Source of the DNA: Paenibacillus borealis
GTDB lineage: Bacteria > Bacillota > Bacilli > Paenibacillales > Paenibacillaceae
Assembly (NCBI RefSeq): GCF_000758665.1
Contig: NZ_CP009285.1
Span: 4,216,001-4,280,000 of the forward strand
DNA: 64,000 nucleotides
Direction: 5' to 3'
Shown: piece by piece, positions 53,391 through 62,641 of the stretch
Layout: each line of letters starts with the position of its first letter
Numbering within the stretch: position 1 is the first letter of the stretch
Program-made: the position numbers and the translations under genes
The notes under the pieces: generated by a model
The model's input: only the letters and a program-made list of their open reading frames with translations
Told to the model about the DNA's origin: nothing
Database searches by the model: none

Positions 53391-54497
53391 ATGATGGAGA
53401 CTTGGATCAATGAGGCCCGGGATTATGCCCTGGGCAAATTAAGCAACACGCGCCACAGAATCGGAGCAACCTTCCCTAATGCCTCTTACGGCGGAAAATA
53501 TGATGCGCGTGACCCCGATTGCTGGACTAACGGGTTCTGGCCCGGCATCCTGTGGCTGGCTTATCGTGCTACCGGCGATGAGGAATACCGGAGTATCGCC
53601 GAGAACTGTGAAGAGCAGCTGGATGCGCCTCTTCAGGAATACGAACAGCTCCATCATGATAACGGATTCCTCTGGAGTCTGTCAGCGGTGGCCGACTACA
53701 AGCTCACCGGCAATATGCTGTCCCGAAGAAGAGGGCTGATCGCAGCCAGCCATTTAGCCAGCCGCTTTAATCTCAAAGGGCATTTCATCCGTGCCTGGCT
53801 GTATGAGGGCAGCGAAGGCCTGGCTATTATAGATTGCATGATGAATCTTGGCTTACTGTACTGGGCCAGCGAAGAGCTTAAGGACCCGCGGTACCGGCAT
53901 ATAGCCGCTGCACATTCTGAGATGGCTCTCCGTGAATTCATCCGTCAGGACGGCTCGGTGCACCATATCGTCCGCTTCGATCCCGGAACGGGAGAGCGGA
54001 TAGAGGCGCTTGGCGGACAAGGGTATAGCCCGGATTCCGCCTGGTCCCGCGGATCGGCTTGGGCGATTTACGGCTTCGCTATAGGGTACCGGTACACGCG
54101 CGACATCCGGTTCTTGGATGCGGCCAAAGCGGCAGCGGATTATTTCGCCGCACAATTGCCGGAGGATCTTGTGCCTCCGTGGGATTTCCGGGCACCTGCT
54201 GATCAGCTATGGGCCAAAGATTCAACAGCTGCTGCCTGCGCAGCCAGCGGAATGCTGGAAATCGCCTTTCTGCTGGAAGGCGAAGAAGCAGCACGCTACC
54301 GGAAGCTCGGTGCGGCAATAACGGAATCGCTGTTCCGCCATTACTCGCCGGAGGACCCGGCAGAAGAGGCGTTGATTACCAAGGGAACCGGCAGCTTCCC
54401 GTCCAATGCCGAAGTAGAGGTGCCTATCATCTACGGCGACTTTTTCTTTCTGGAAGCCTTGCTGAAGTTAAAGGGAGAGAGTGAAATCTTTTGGTAG
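53391..54497 (+). CDS. GH88 unsaturated glucuronyl hydrolase
   Basis: A 368-residue cytoplasmic enzyme. The six-hairpin fold and motifs fit GH88: CWTNGFWPGILWLAY near residue 44, Asp90 in HHDNGFLW and Asp148 in AIIDCMMN. The two acids correspond in position to the catalytic pair of Bacillus unsaturated glucuronyl hydrolase. It hydrolyses the 4,5-unsaturated glucuronate left by a PL8 lyase. AAAGGAG lies upstream of two adjacent ATGs. Its place between an importer and mannosidase/lyase genes fits xanthan side-chain breakdown. Confidence 0.93.
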   Translation: MMETWINEARDYALGKLSNTRHRIGATFPNASYGGKYDARDPDCWTNGFWPGILWLAYRATGDEEYRSIAENCEEQLDAPLQEYEQLHHDNGFLWSLSAVADYKLTGNMLSRRRGLIAASHLASRFNLKGHFIRAWLYEGSEGLAIIDCMMNLGLLYWASEELKDPRYRHIAAAHSEMALREFIRQDGSVHHIVRFDPGTGERIEALGGQGYSPDSAWSRGSAWAIYGFAIGYRYTRDIRFLDAAKAAADYFAAQLPEDLVPPWDFRAPADQLWAKDSTAAACAASGMLEIAFLLEGEEAARYRKLGAAITESLFRHYSPEDPAEEALITKGTGSFPSNAEVEVPIIYGDFFFLEALLKLKGESEIFW

Positions 54498-54536
54498 AAG
54501 GAAGGCTTTACCGGCAATGAAGGAGGTACAACGTTG

Positions 54537-56696
54537 ATGAGAAGAAGAGTGGAGTATGTCGATCCGTTTATAGGTGTGGATGGGGAAAATAATTGCTTGT
54601 GCGGGCCTTATCTGCCGGGCAGCATCGTAAGGCTTGGCCCGGATACGCTGCCGCCGCAGCTATCCCACGGCTACGACAGTTCGAGGCCGATTATCCGATT
54701 CAGTCATACGCATGTCAGCGGGACGGGAGGCGGAGGCCGTTACGGCAATGTGGGCTTCACCCCTTATACCGGCATGCAGCGGTTCCATATTGATCCTTAC
54801 CTTAAGGAAAATGAGCATGCCGAAGCAGGCTATTACAGCGTGCAATTAATGCCCGCTTCCATACAGGCTGAATTGACCAGCACAGCGCGCACAGGCATTC
54901 ACCGTTACAGCTTCAGTGCCAGGGACGCTGCCAATCTGTTGATTGATGCAGGATCTGTCATTCAGGTAGGCGGAGATGAGCCGGGAAAGACTACCGGCGT
55001 CTCCACGGGCGGTTACCTTGAAGTGATATCGGAGTACGAGATTGCCGGCCGTTCTGATCTGCGCGGGGGTTGGGGGCATGAGTTTCCTTATTCCGTCTAC
55101 TTCTATATCCGCTTCGATCAGCCGATGAAGAGCAGCCTGCTGGCGGACGCCGGCGGGGTTCGCCGCAGCCCGTCTGTGGATGGCCCGAATTGTAAGGCTT
55201 CCCTTAGCTTCGGTGACTGCGGAGTTCTGGTGGCGAAGACTGGTATTTCTTATGTAAGTGTCGGCAAGGCCAGGGCCAGTGTGGACCGGGAAGCGTCTGC
55301 CGGATTCGATGAAATCCGGCAAGCGGCCAGTAGCATCTGGGAGGATAAACTCAGCAGAGTCACGGTGGAAGGGGGTAGCGAGGAGCATACGCGGCTCTTC
55401 TATACCCTGATGACCCGGCTGTTCTGTATGCCGAGTGACTTGGGTGTAGACGATGAGAACTTCGCCTGGGAATCCGGGGTCCGGCATTTCACCGATCTGT
55501 ACGCACTGTGGGACAGCGTCCGAAATGCCAACTCGTTAATTACACTGCTGGACCCGCAGCTTGAAGCGGATATCCTCAATTGTCTGCTGGATATCGCGGA
55601 TCATACCGGCTGGCTGCCGGACGCCTGGATTATGGGACATAGTGCGATGATTCAAGGGGGAAGCTCCGCTGATGTGCTGTTCTGTGAAGCGGCGCTTAAG
55701 AACCTGGAGGGGATCGATTATGCTAAGGCCCTGAAGCAAATGCGCAAGAATAATGAGGTTCCGTCTCCGGACACCTGGCTCTATGGCCGTCACCTGAAGG
55801 ATTACCATGCCCTGGGGTACTTATCGACGGATGTTAAGAAAAACTGTGTATCCCGTCATATGGAGTATACCTATCAGGACTGGTGTATTGGACGGTTGGC
55901 CGAGGTTCTTGGTGAGGAAGAGACGGCTGAGACGTACTATGCAAGCTCGGAGAAGCTATGGAACCTATGGCGGGAGGATCTTAAATGCTTTGCGCCCCGG
56001 CTTCCGGGCGGGGAATGGGCAGGGTCCTTTGACCCCACATCCTGCCTGCCGGACTCCTGGAATGATCCTTACTTCTACGAGGGAACCAGCCTGCAATGGT
56101 CGTTCAGCACGCACCACGACTTTCATGAACTGGTTGAGCGCCATGGGGGAAAGGATGCATTTATTGGACATTTAGACCGTTTCTTTGACGGCGGATTCTA
56201 TAACTCCAAAGAAACCATGCTGCATATTCCTTATTTATATATTTATGCGGGAAGACCCGACCGGGCGGCTGACCGGGTCCGGGAATGTCTGACTAAATAC
56301 TTCAGGGCTGAACGTGACGGATTGGGTGATAACGAAGATATGGGCTGCCAGAGTGCCTTTTTCATCTGTTCAGCCATGGGCTTGTACCCTTTGATGGGTC
56401 AGGACATCTATTTCCTCGTCCCACCGTTGTTCAATAAGGTAACCTTGATGCTGGGAGCGAAGGAGACTCCTGTTCCTCTGACGATCGAGACTCAGGGTGA
56501 ATGCAGCGGATCCGGCAACCGGTATATCCGGTCTGCTTCCATCAACGGCAAGGCCTTGAATCGTGCCTGGGTCCGCCATGAAGAAATCGCCGGAGGAGGC
56601 ACGCTTCTGCTGAAGCTTGGTTCTGAACCCGGAGAGTGGGGAAGCATGATTCCACCTTCCCCGCTCAAGGAGTGGGAACCGCGCACATTCGCATAA
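54537..56696 (+). CDS. GH92 alpha-mannosidase
   Basis: About 719 residues, cytoplasmic. GH92 marks are YVDPFIGVDG at the start, FSHTHVSGTGGGG near residue 57, a central YALWDSVRN segment and the late GDNEDMGCQSAFFICSAMGLYPL with the acidic residues that activate water and bind calcium. AGGAGG stands before adjacent TTG (54534) and ATG (54537) codons. Expected action is removal of alpha-linked mannose, likely the inner mannose of the xanthan side chain after the lyase and GH88 have acted. Confidence 0.9.
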   Translation: MRRRVEYVDPFIGVDGENNCLCGPYLPGSIVRLGPDTLPPQLSHGYDSSRPIIRFSHTHVSGTGGGGRYGNVGFTPYTGMQRFHIDPYLKENEHAEAGYYSVQLMPASIQAELTSTARTGIHRYSFSARDAANLLIDAGSVIQVGGDEPGKTTGVSTGGYLEVISEYEIAGRSDLRGGWGHEFPYSVYFYIRFDQPMKSSLLADAGGVRRSPSVDGPNCKASLSFGDCGVLVAKTGISYVSVGKARASVDREASAGFDEIRQAASSIWEDKLSRVTVEGGSEEHTRLFYTLMTRLFCMPSDLGVDDENFAWESGVRHFTDLYALWDSVRNANSLITLLDPQLEADILNCLLDIADHTGWLPDAWIMGHSAMIQGGSSADVLFCEAALKNLEGIDYAKALKQMRKNNEVPSPDTWLYGRHLKDYHALGYLSTDVKKNCVSRHMEYTYQDWCIGRLAEVLGEEETAETYYASSEKLWNLWREDLKCFAPRLPGGEWAGSFDPTSCLPDSWNDPYFYEGTSLQWSFSTHHDFHELVERHGGKDAFIGHLDRFFDGGFYNSKETMLHIPYLYIYAGRPDRAADRVRECLTKYFRAERDGLGDNEDMGCQSAFFICSAMGLYPLMGQDIYFLVPPLFNKVTLMLGAKETPVPLTIETQGECSGSGNRYIRSASINGKALNRAWVRHEEIAGGGTLLLKLGSEPGEWGSMIPPSPLKEWEPRTFA

Positions 56697-56729
56697 AGGG
56701 CGAACCGTTGGCTGAAGGAGAGAATTCCC

Positions 56730-58988
56730 ATGCAGAACTTAAAAAACAAATGGCTGAAATATATCTCGGGAGATACGCTTAGACATGAATCGCTGCAGAG
56801 AGTCAGGCATGATCAGGAAACGTTGCTCTATCAACAGGAGCTGCTGTGGGCTGATGTTCCTTTTGCTGAAAATGCTTCGGATGTATTTGTGATCATCGGC
56901 AGATTAAGAGGGATGGCAATCGCTTTGAAGTCATCCAAATGTCCCTATTATATGGACTCTGCATTAAGGCAGCAGGTGACCTATGGATTGGAATGGCTAT
57001 ATGCGCAGAGATACAATGAAAGCTGCCGTCCCTATGGAAACTGGTGGTATTGGGAGATTGGTGTGCCGATAGCTCTGCTGGAAACCCTGCTGCTCATGGA
57101 GGAACTGCTGGATACAGAACTTATAGAGCGTCTGCTCCTTACGGTAAACAAATATGTGGGTGATCCGGCGTTTCATGCGCAGTGGTTCGTGGCTAAGGCT
57201 CCGCCGTCCACCGGAGCGAATCTGGTCTGGAAGTCTACGGCGGTTGCACTTGCTGCCGTTATTCAGGGCGAAGAGCAGAAACTGTCCGCCGCCCGGAGTG
57301 CGCTGCTTCCGGTATTCAGGAATGTTAGCGCAGGGGACGGCTTCTATGAGGATGGCTCCTTCATTCAGCATGATAAATACGCGTACACCGGCGGATATGG
57401 GGTCTCACTGCTGCAGGATGTGGTCCGGCTGATGGTGTGGCTGCATGATACTCCTTGGGAATTGCCGGGTGAAGCCCGCGATTTAACGGCCAGGTGGATT
57501 GAAGATTCATTTGTGCCCCTTATGTTCAAGGGGTTCCTGCTGGATATGGCGGGCGGCAGGGAAATCTCGCGGGCGGATTCGCAGAATCATGAAAGCGGGC
57601 ATTCGGTGATCACCTCCTGCTTACGCTTCTCGCGCATACTAGATGAAGCGGAGCAGGTAAGGCTGCTCTCCAGAGTGAAAAGGTGGATTGTGGCTAACAC
57701 GTACAAATTGTATTTAGCCGATGCACCGCCGGATACTGCGGCTCAAGCCAGAGCTCTGCTGGACAATGAACTCGTGCATCTTGCCCGGGACGAGGCCTTC
57801 TGTAAGCTGTTTGCGCATATGGACCGGGTGGTGCTGCAGGGTCCGGGTTTTGCTTACTCCATTAGTATGTTCTCCAGCCGGATCTATAGCTATGAATCTA
57901 TTAATGGGGAAAATCTAAAGGGCTGGTATACTTCGTATGGCATGAGCCATCTGTACAACAGTGACTTGGGACTATATGCCGATGCCTACTGGCCGACGGT
58001 TGATCCCTGCCGATTGCCCGGAACAACAGTAACAAACACGCTTCAGAAGGATGGAGCCGGGCAAGGCCGTTTAAGCAACCGGGATTTTGTCGGCGGGGCT
58101 GTGCTTCATAACAGGTACGGAGCCATTGCCATGGAGCTCGAGGATGTGGTCAACGAAGCCGATGGACTGACAGCACTCAAAAGCTGGTTTTTGCTCGGAA
58201 ACCGCATCGTTGCCTTAGGTTCGGATATTAAGAGCCGTAATTCCGCCAGAGTAGAGACGATCATCGATAACCGGAAATTGAACCCGTTCGGAGATAATGC
58301 GATTACTACAGACGGAAGAAGGATCTGCCGGAAGCCTGGATATGCCGAGACAGAGACCCTTCACCCCAAATGGATTCATATGGCGGGCAGTGACAGGGGA
58401 GCGGATGTGGGCTTCTTTTTTCCTGAACAATGCCGTGTACATGCCTTGCGTGAACAGCGCCAGGGGAGCTGGAAGGAAATCAATGATGCCGGTTCACCTG
58501 AGAAGATGGAACGATTCTATCAGACGTTGTGGTTCGGTCATGGAGAAGTCCCGGCGGGGGATACCTATGCATATGTGCTCCTGCCTGGCTACAGTGAGCA
58601 AGAGACTGCTTGTTTCGCTGAGGAACCAAGGGTGAGAATCCTGGAATTGAATGCTCAGGTGCATGCGGTTGAAGATTCGGAACTGGGAATAACAGCAGCG
58701 CAATTCTGGAAGGCAGGCTGGTACAAAAGCGGGAGTATTGCTTGCAGCAGCCAAGCCTCCATTGTGCTGCAAAAAAATCCGGCAGGCTGGAGCCTGGCTA
58801 TAGCCGATCCGACACAAATTCAGAGCCAACCGATAGAAATCGAAATTGAATTCAGTCTCCCTGTTACCCGTGTGATGAACAAGTCAGACCGGATAGCTAT
58901 TGAACACAGTGGAACCGGGAAGGTCAGACTGTGGTTTAACCCGGAGGGTGCCGGGGGAGCCTCGTTTCACCTTGAGCTTGGGACCTAG
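56730..58988 (+). CDS. Cytoplasmic PL8 polysaccharide lyase
   Basis: A 752-residue PL8-family protein without a signal peptide. The helical barrel holds NWWYWEIG (about 104-111) and the likely catalytic trio Asn164 (GANLVW), His214 (FIQHD) and Tyr223 (GGYG), with Arg281 in GREISR. By spacing to Bacillus GL1 xanthan lyase, Arg281 matches the pyruvate-binding Arg313. The next key residue, Tyr315 there, is Asp283 here. The C-terminal half is beta. It likely acts on imported, perhaps non-pyruvylated, xanthan fragments. The gene ends in a terminator at 59008. Confidence 0.87.
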   Translation: MQNLKNKWLKYISGDTLRHESLQRVRHDQETLLYQQELLWADVPFAENASDVFVIIGRLRGMAIALKSSKCPYYMDSALRQQVTYGLEWLYAQRYNESCRPYGNWWYWEIGVPIALLETLLLMEELLDTELIERLLLTVNKYVGDPAFHAQWFVAKAPPSTGANLVWKSTAVALAAVIQGEEQKLSAARSALLPVFRNVSAGDGFYEDGSFIQHDKYAYTGGYGVSLLQDVVRLMVWLHDTPWELPGEARDLTARWIEDSFVPLMFKGFLLDMAGGREISRADSQNHESGHSVITSCLRFSRILDEAEQVRLLSRVKRWIVANTYKLYLADAPPDTAAQARALLDNELVHLARDEAFCKLFAHMDRVVLQGPGFAYSISMFSSRIYSYESINGENLKGWYTSYGMSHLYNSDLGLYADAYWPTVDPCRLPGTTVTNTLQKDGAGQGRLSNRDFVGGAVLHNRYGAIAMELEDVVNEADGLTALKSWFLLGNRIVALGSDIKSRNSARVETIIDNRKLNPFGDNAITTDGRRICRKPGYAETETLHPKWIHMAGSDRGADVGFFFPEQCRVHALREQRQGSWKEINDAGSPEKMERFYQTLWFGHGEVPAGDTYAYVLLPGYSEQETACFAEEPRVRILELNAQVHAVEDSELGITAAQFWKAGWYKSGSIACSSQASIVLQKNPAGWSLAIADPTQIQSQPIEIEIEFSLPVTRVMNKSDRIAIEHSGTGKVRLWFNPEGAGGASFHLELGT

Positions 58989-59007
58989 CGAATCTATGAA
59001 ATGTATT

Positions 59008-59034
59008 AAGCCGCCAGAGTTGCGGCTTTCTTCT
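59008..59034 (+). terminator. Rho-independent terminator after the cytoplasmic PL8 gene
   Basis: AAGCCGC (59008-59014) and GCGGCTT (59022-59028) form a 7-bp stem with a 7-base loop, followed by TCTTCTT. It ends the importer/GH88/GH92/PL8 unit. Confidence 0.75.
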
Positions 59035-59059
59035 TGAAGAATGAGAGGGATAAATCATT

Positions 59060-59297
59060 GATTCCGCCTGAAGCGGGCTAAAAGAGGAAATCAGAGGCAC
59101 TAATGCTCTTCATTCCGCCCAAAACGGGCTAAATGAGGAAATCAGGGGCACTCGTGCTCTTCATTCCGCCCAAATCAGGCTAAATGAGGAAATCAGGGGC
59201 ACTAATGCTCTTCATTCCGCCCGAAACGAGCTAAATGAGGAAATCAGGGGCACTTGTGCTCCTCATTCCGCCCGAAGCTGGTCAGATGGGGAAATGA
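59060..59297. repeat. 51-bp tandem repeat, four full copies plus a partial one
   Basis: Copies begin at 59060, 59111, 59162, 59213 and 59264 (partial). Each starts ATTCCGCC and contains GGCTAAATGAGGAAATCAGG and GGCACTNNTGCTC. The only variable places are a few bases around positions 10-16 and 42-44 of the unit. Repeats touch each other without spacers. No coding frame is kept because of stops. Confidence 0.85.
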
Positions 59298-59386
59298 AAG
59301 GTAGCCTTTCAAGATTGCTCGAAATATCATACTTTTTCTCGAATTCACGTAGTTTCTTTAGCGGACCTTCCATATCACACTATTAA

Positions 59387-59401
59387 ATGAAAGCGCTTCA
59401 T
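59387..59401. promoter_or_regulatory. cre-like palindrome before the secreted PL8 gene
   Basis: ATGAAAGCGCTTCAT resembles a cre site that lacks one base in the right half (TGAAAGCGCTT-CA). CcpA binding is possible but the match is imperfect. Confidence 0.35.
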
Positions 59402-59431
59402 AGTAAGGCGGAATTCTAGGCGTGGTAAAGA

Positions 59432-59515
59432 AAGAATTATGTTAGGAAAAAGAAGAATTAGAGTCTGGGGAAGAAGAATTAGAGTCGGGAACGGAAGAAT
59501 TATGGCTGGAAAAAG
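59432..59515. repeat. Four 21-bp tandem repeats in the leader of the secreted PL8 gene
   Basis: Copies start at 59432, 59453, 59474 and 59495, with consensus AAGAATTANRG followed by TCNGG and a purine-rich end. The period is exactly 21 bases, two turns of DNA. They lie 70-153 bases before the ATG at 59585, so a regulator array or leader RNA element is plausible. Confidence 0.75.
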
Positions 59516-59584
59516 AAGTGTTTGGATTACGAAAACGAAGTAAACGAAGCAAACAAAGAAATGAATGAAAAAGGAGGATTATGG

Positions 59585-62377
59585 ATGAGAAGAATGCTAA
59601 TGAAAAGCTGCATGTTTATGTTAATTCTGCTCCTGTCTGTCGGCAGCTTTGGAGGAATAACGGGTATGGATCGTGCCCGTGCTGCGGACGAATTCGACGG
59701 GATGAGGGAGCACCGCAAGGTGATGCTGACCGGAGGAGCTTCACTGAACACGGCGGATGTTGATATAGCCGCTGCAACTACCAAGCTGACCACTGAAGCG
59801 AACGGCTATTGGCAGACGATGAACACCTCGCCCAGCCGTACCTATCTGTGGAGCGATAATGCCGGCACCGGGAATTCGATTCACATCCGGGTGACCTATG
59901 AACGGCTGAAGATCATGGCGCTCGCTTATGCAACCATCGGTTCAGCGTTGTACGAAGATCCTCAGCTTGAGAGCGACATAATTACTGCACTCGATTACAT
60001 GTACGCAACCAGATACCATGAGGCGGTAACGACAACCCCAAGCGGAACCAGCAATTGGTGGGATTGGCAGATTGGCATACCTATGGAATTGAACGATACG
60101 GCAGTGTTGATGTATGACTCCCTAAGTCCGGCTCAAATTACGAATTATATGAAAGCCGTGGAACGTTTCTCGCCAACCGTCACCTTAACAGGAGCCAACC
60201 GTTCCTGGAAAGCGATAGTCGTAGGCGTCCGGGGCATTCTCGTCAAAGACGGTACGAAGATTGCCGCTGCACGTGACGGGCTTTCCTCCATTTTCAATTA
60301 CAGTCAGAGCGGAGACGGTTTCTATCGGGATGGTTCTTTTATACAGCACAATAATATTCCTTACACTGGCGGTTATGGACTTGACCTGTTGCTTGCCGTC
60401 AGTGATCTGATGGTGATGCTTCACGGCTCTTCATGGCAGGTCACCGATAACAACCAGTCCAATGTCTGGAAATGGGTGTACGACAGCTATCAGCCGCTGA
60501 TGTATAAAGGCGCGATGATGGATATGGTCCGCGGCAGAGAAATATCGAGAAATTACAGCCAGGATCATGACGCGGGACATAAAGCGGTGCAAGGCATCCT
60601 TCTGCTGTCCGGGATCGCGCCGCCCACACAAGCAGCCGACTTTAAGCGGATGCTTAAAGGGTGGATTGCCGCAGATACCTTCAAGTCCTTCTATACCAGT
60701 GCACCAATCCCATCCATCGTTCTGGCCAAGAGCATAAGCGCGGACCCGTTGATTGTGCCGGCGGAAGAGCTTATTGTCTATAAGCAGTTCCCGGCGATGG
60801 ACCGGGCAGTCCAGCACCGGCCGGGCTACAGCATCGGACTAGCGATGTATTCGAAGCGCATCAGCAGCTTTGAAGCGATCAACAGCGAGAACGCCAAAGC
60901 CTGGTATACCTCGGCCGGTATGACCAGCTTGTATAACAGTGATCTTGGACAATACAGCGATGATTTCTGGCCAACTGTCGATAATTACCGCCTGCCGGGA
61001 ACAACCGTGCTGTCCCAGACCCCATCAAGCAGCCATACCAGTGCAAATACTTGGACCGGCGGCACTGACATTCAGAACCTATACGGCATCTCAGGTATGG
61101 ATTTGCAATATGCGGATCACACGCTCGGAGCCCGAAAATCATGGTTTATGTTTGACGACGAAATCGTATCCCTGGGTGCAGGCATCATCAGCACGGACAA
61201 TATTGCCGTTGAAACCATCGTGGAGAACCGGAAGCTGAACACGGCAGGCAGCAATACGCTCACTGTGAACGGGGAAGTGCAGCCTTCAGCTTTGGGATGG
61301 TCGGATACCTTAGACCAGGTGGACTGGGCTCATCTGTCCGGCAGCACTGCCGGTGCTGATACCGGATATTATTTTCCCCGGAATGTATCGCTTGCAGCCA
61401 AGAGAGAGGCCAGAACAGGGAACTGGAAGCAAATCAACCCCCGTCCGGTAACCCCGTCCACATCAATAACCCGCAATTATATGACCTTTTGGCTGAATCA
61501 TGGCGTAAATCCAAGTGGCGGTGAATATCAATATGTCCTGCTGCCGGGCAAGACCGCTGCTCAAGTGGCTGCTTATGCTGCTGCGCCTGACATTGAAGTG
61601 CTGTCGAATTCCTCCTCAGTTCAAGCGGTAAAAGAAACGAATCTGGGTATCATTGGGGCGAATTTCTGGGAAGATGGAGGGGGCACTGTTGATCTGATCA
61701 CAGTGAACAAGAAAGCATCGGTGATGACCAGAGAAGCTGAAGAGGGCAGTCTGGAACTATCGCTCAGCGATCCGACACAGGCAAACAACGGCGTTATTGA
61801 GGTTGAACTTGACCGTTCGGCAAGCGGATATACCGCTGATCCCGGAATTACCGTGACACAGCTCAGCCCGACCATCAAATTAACGGTGAATGTCAACGGA
61901 GCGAAGGGCAAGTCGTTCAAGGCCTCCTTTGAACCGGGCAGCGGCATACCACCAACGCTCCCCGGGGACGAGATTATTGTGGACAATAATGATACGACCG
62001 GTGTACTGAAGACCGGAAGCTGGAAAACCGCTGCGGTACAGACGGACCGGTACGGAATCAACTATTTACATGATGACAACAGCGGTAAAGGCAGCAAAAG
62101 TGTTACCTTCACACCCGTCCTGCCCGTCACCGCCACTTATAGCGTCTATATGATGTGGCCGGAGCATTTTAACCGCTCCACTGCGATTCCTATTGAAATC
62201 GTTCATGCTGGTGGAACGGCAACGCTAAATATCGACCAGACCTCCAATGGCGGGGTATGGAACTTAATCGGAACCTACACCTTCACTGCCGGCACCCCGG
62301 GAAGTGTAACGATCCGCAACAATGGGACCACCGGCTATGTTGCCGCCGATGCCATCAGATTTGTACGTAACCCGTAG
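59585..62377 (+). CDS. Secreted PL8 xanthan lyase with golvesin-like C-terminal domain
   Basis: A 930-residue exported enzyme. ATG 59585 has AAGGAGG seven bases upstream; the open frame from 59522 adds a non-signal tail. A signal peptide (about 1-34) is followed by the PL8 barrel with NWWDWQIG and Asn205 (GANRSW), His255 (FIQHN), Tyr264 (GGYG), Arg322 and Tyr324 (GREISRNYS). The last pair corresponds by spacing to Arg313/Tyr315 of Bacillus GL1 xanthan lyase, which recognise pyruvylated mannose. Beta domains follow. The last 130 residues (IIVDNNDTTGV to DAIRFVRNP) look like the golvesin/xanthan-lyase C-terminal binding domain. It would release pyruvylated mannose and leave unsaturated glucuronate for GH88. 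Confidence 0.9.
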   Translation: MRRMLMKSCMFMLILLLSVGSFGGITGMDRARAADEFDGMREHRKVMLTGGASLNTADVDIAAATTKLTTEANGYWQTMNTSPSRTYLWSDNAGTGNSIHIRVTYERLKIMALAYATIGSALYEDPQLESDIITALDYMYATRYHEAVTTTPSGTSNWWDWQIGIPMELNDTAVLMYDSLSPAQITNYMKAVERFSPTVTLTGANRSWKAIVVGVRGILVKDGTKIAAARDGLSSIFNYSQSGDGFYRDGSFIQHNNIPYTGGYGLDLLLAVSDLMVMLHGSSWQVTDNNQSNVWKWVYDSYQPLMYKGAMMDMVRGREISRNYSQDHDAGHKAVQGILLLSGIAPPTQAADFKRMLKGWIAADTFKSFYTSAPIPSIVLAKSISADPLIVPAEELIVYKQFPAMDRAVQHRPGYSIGLAMYSKRISSFEAINSENAKAWYTSAGMTSLYNSDLGQYSDDFWPTVDNYRLPGTTVLSQTPSSSHTSANTWTGGTDIQNLYGISGMDLQYADHTLGARKSWFMFDDEIVSLGAGIISTDNIAVETIVENRKLNTAGSNTLTVNGEVQPSALGWSDTLDQVDWAHLSGSTAGADTGYYFPRNVSLAAKREARTGNWKQINPRPVTPSTSITRNYMTFWLNHGVNPSGGEYQYVLLPGKTAAQVAAYAAAPDIEVLSNSSSVQAVKETNLGIIGANFWEDGGGTVDLITVNKKASVMTREAEEGSLELSLSDPTQANNGVIEVELDRSASGYTADPGITVTQLSPTIKLTVNVNGAKGKSFKASFEPGSGIPPTLPGDEIIVDNNDTTGVLKTGSWKTAAVQTDRYGINYLHDDNSGKGSKSVTFTPVLPVTATYSVYMMWPEHFNRSTAIPIEIVHAGGTATLNIDQTSNGGVWNLIGTYTFTAGTPGSVTIRNNGTTGYVAADAIRFVRNP

Positions 62378-62442
62378 TAAGCGGTGCTGAACTGGCCATC
62401 CCTTTTGTGGAGCAGCACTGAAAGACAAGATCATATTTGCCT

Positions 62443-62468
62443 AAAGCCGCCAAACTGGCGGCTTTTTT
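62443..62468 (+). terminator. Rho-independent terminator after the secreted PL8 gene
   Basis: AAAGCCGCCA (62443-62452) and TGGCGGCTTT (62456-62465) form a 10-bp stem with a 3-base loop, overlapping a run of six T. Confidence 0.92.
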
Positions 62469-62524
62469 ACTATACAGGTCCTCCCAGTAACGTCCGGGAT
62501 TGGGATTCCTTGCCGGAATGTTAA

Positions 62525-62539
62525 CTGTAACTTTTACAG
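62525..62539. promoter_or_regulatory. Palindrome in the glpP promoter region
   Basis: CTGTAA, CTT, TTACAG forms a perfect palindrome with a 3-base centre. The right arm overlaps a TTTACA (62533-62538) that could be a -35 box with GAATAA 17 bases on. It lies about 100 bases before the glpP start. Confidence 0.35.
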
Positions 62540-62641
62540 CGCTCTGATATTAAGCGAATAAAAGCTCTGTAACATAGAGTCTAGGACCAGCAGGAAAACA
62601 AGCTGGAGGCAGCAAGCTATAAGTGAAGGGAGGATGCTTAC

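Larger units (their letters stand above)
58989..59584. other. Non-coding stretch between the two PL8 genes
   Basis: No gene is supported. It holds a terminator (59008-59034), four full and one partial copy of a 51-bp repeat (59060-59297), a cre-like site (59387-59401) and four copies of a 21-bp repeat (59432-59515) just before the secreted PL8 gene. Confidence 0.7.

Noticed and set aside
56730..58988. Hyaluronate or chondroitin lyase for the cytoplasmic PL8
   Set aside because: PL8 includes these activities, but the neighbouring GH9, mannosidases and GH88 favour xanthan. Not fully excluded.
59060..59297. CRISPR-like array
   Set aside because: Units are 51 bases and lie head to tail with no unique spacers, and no cas genes are near.
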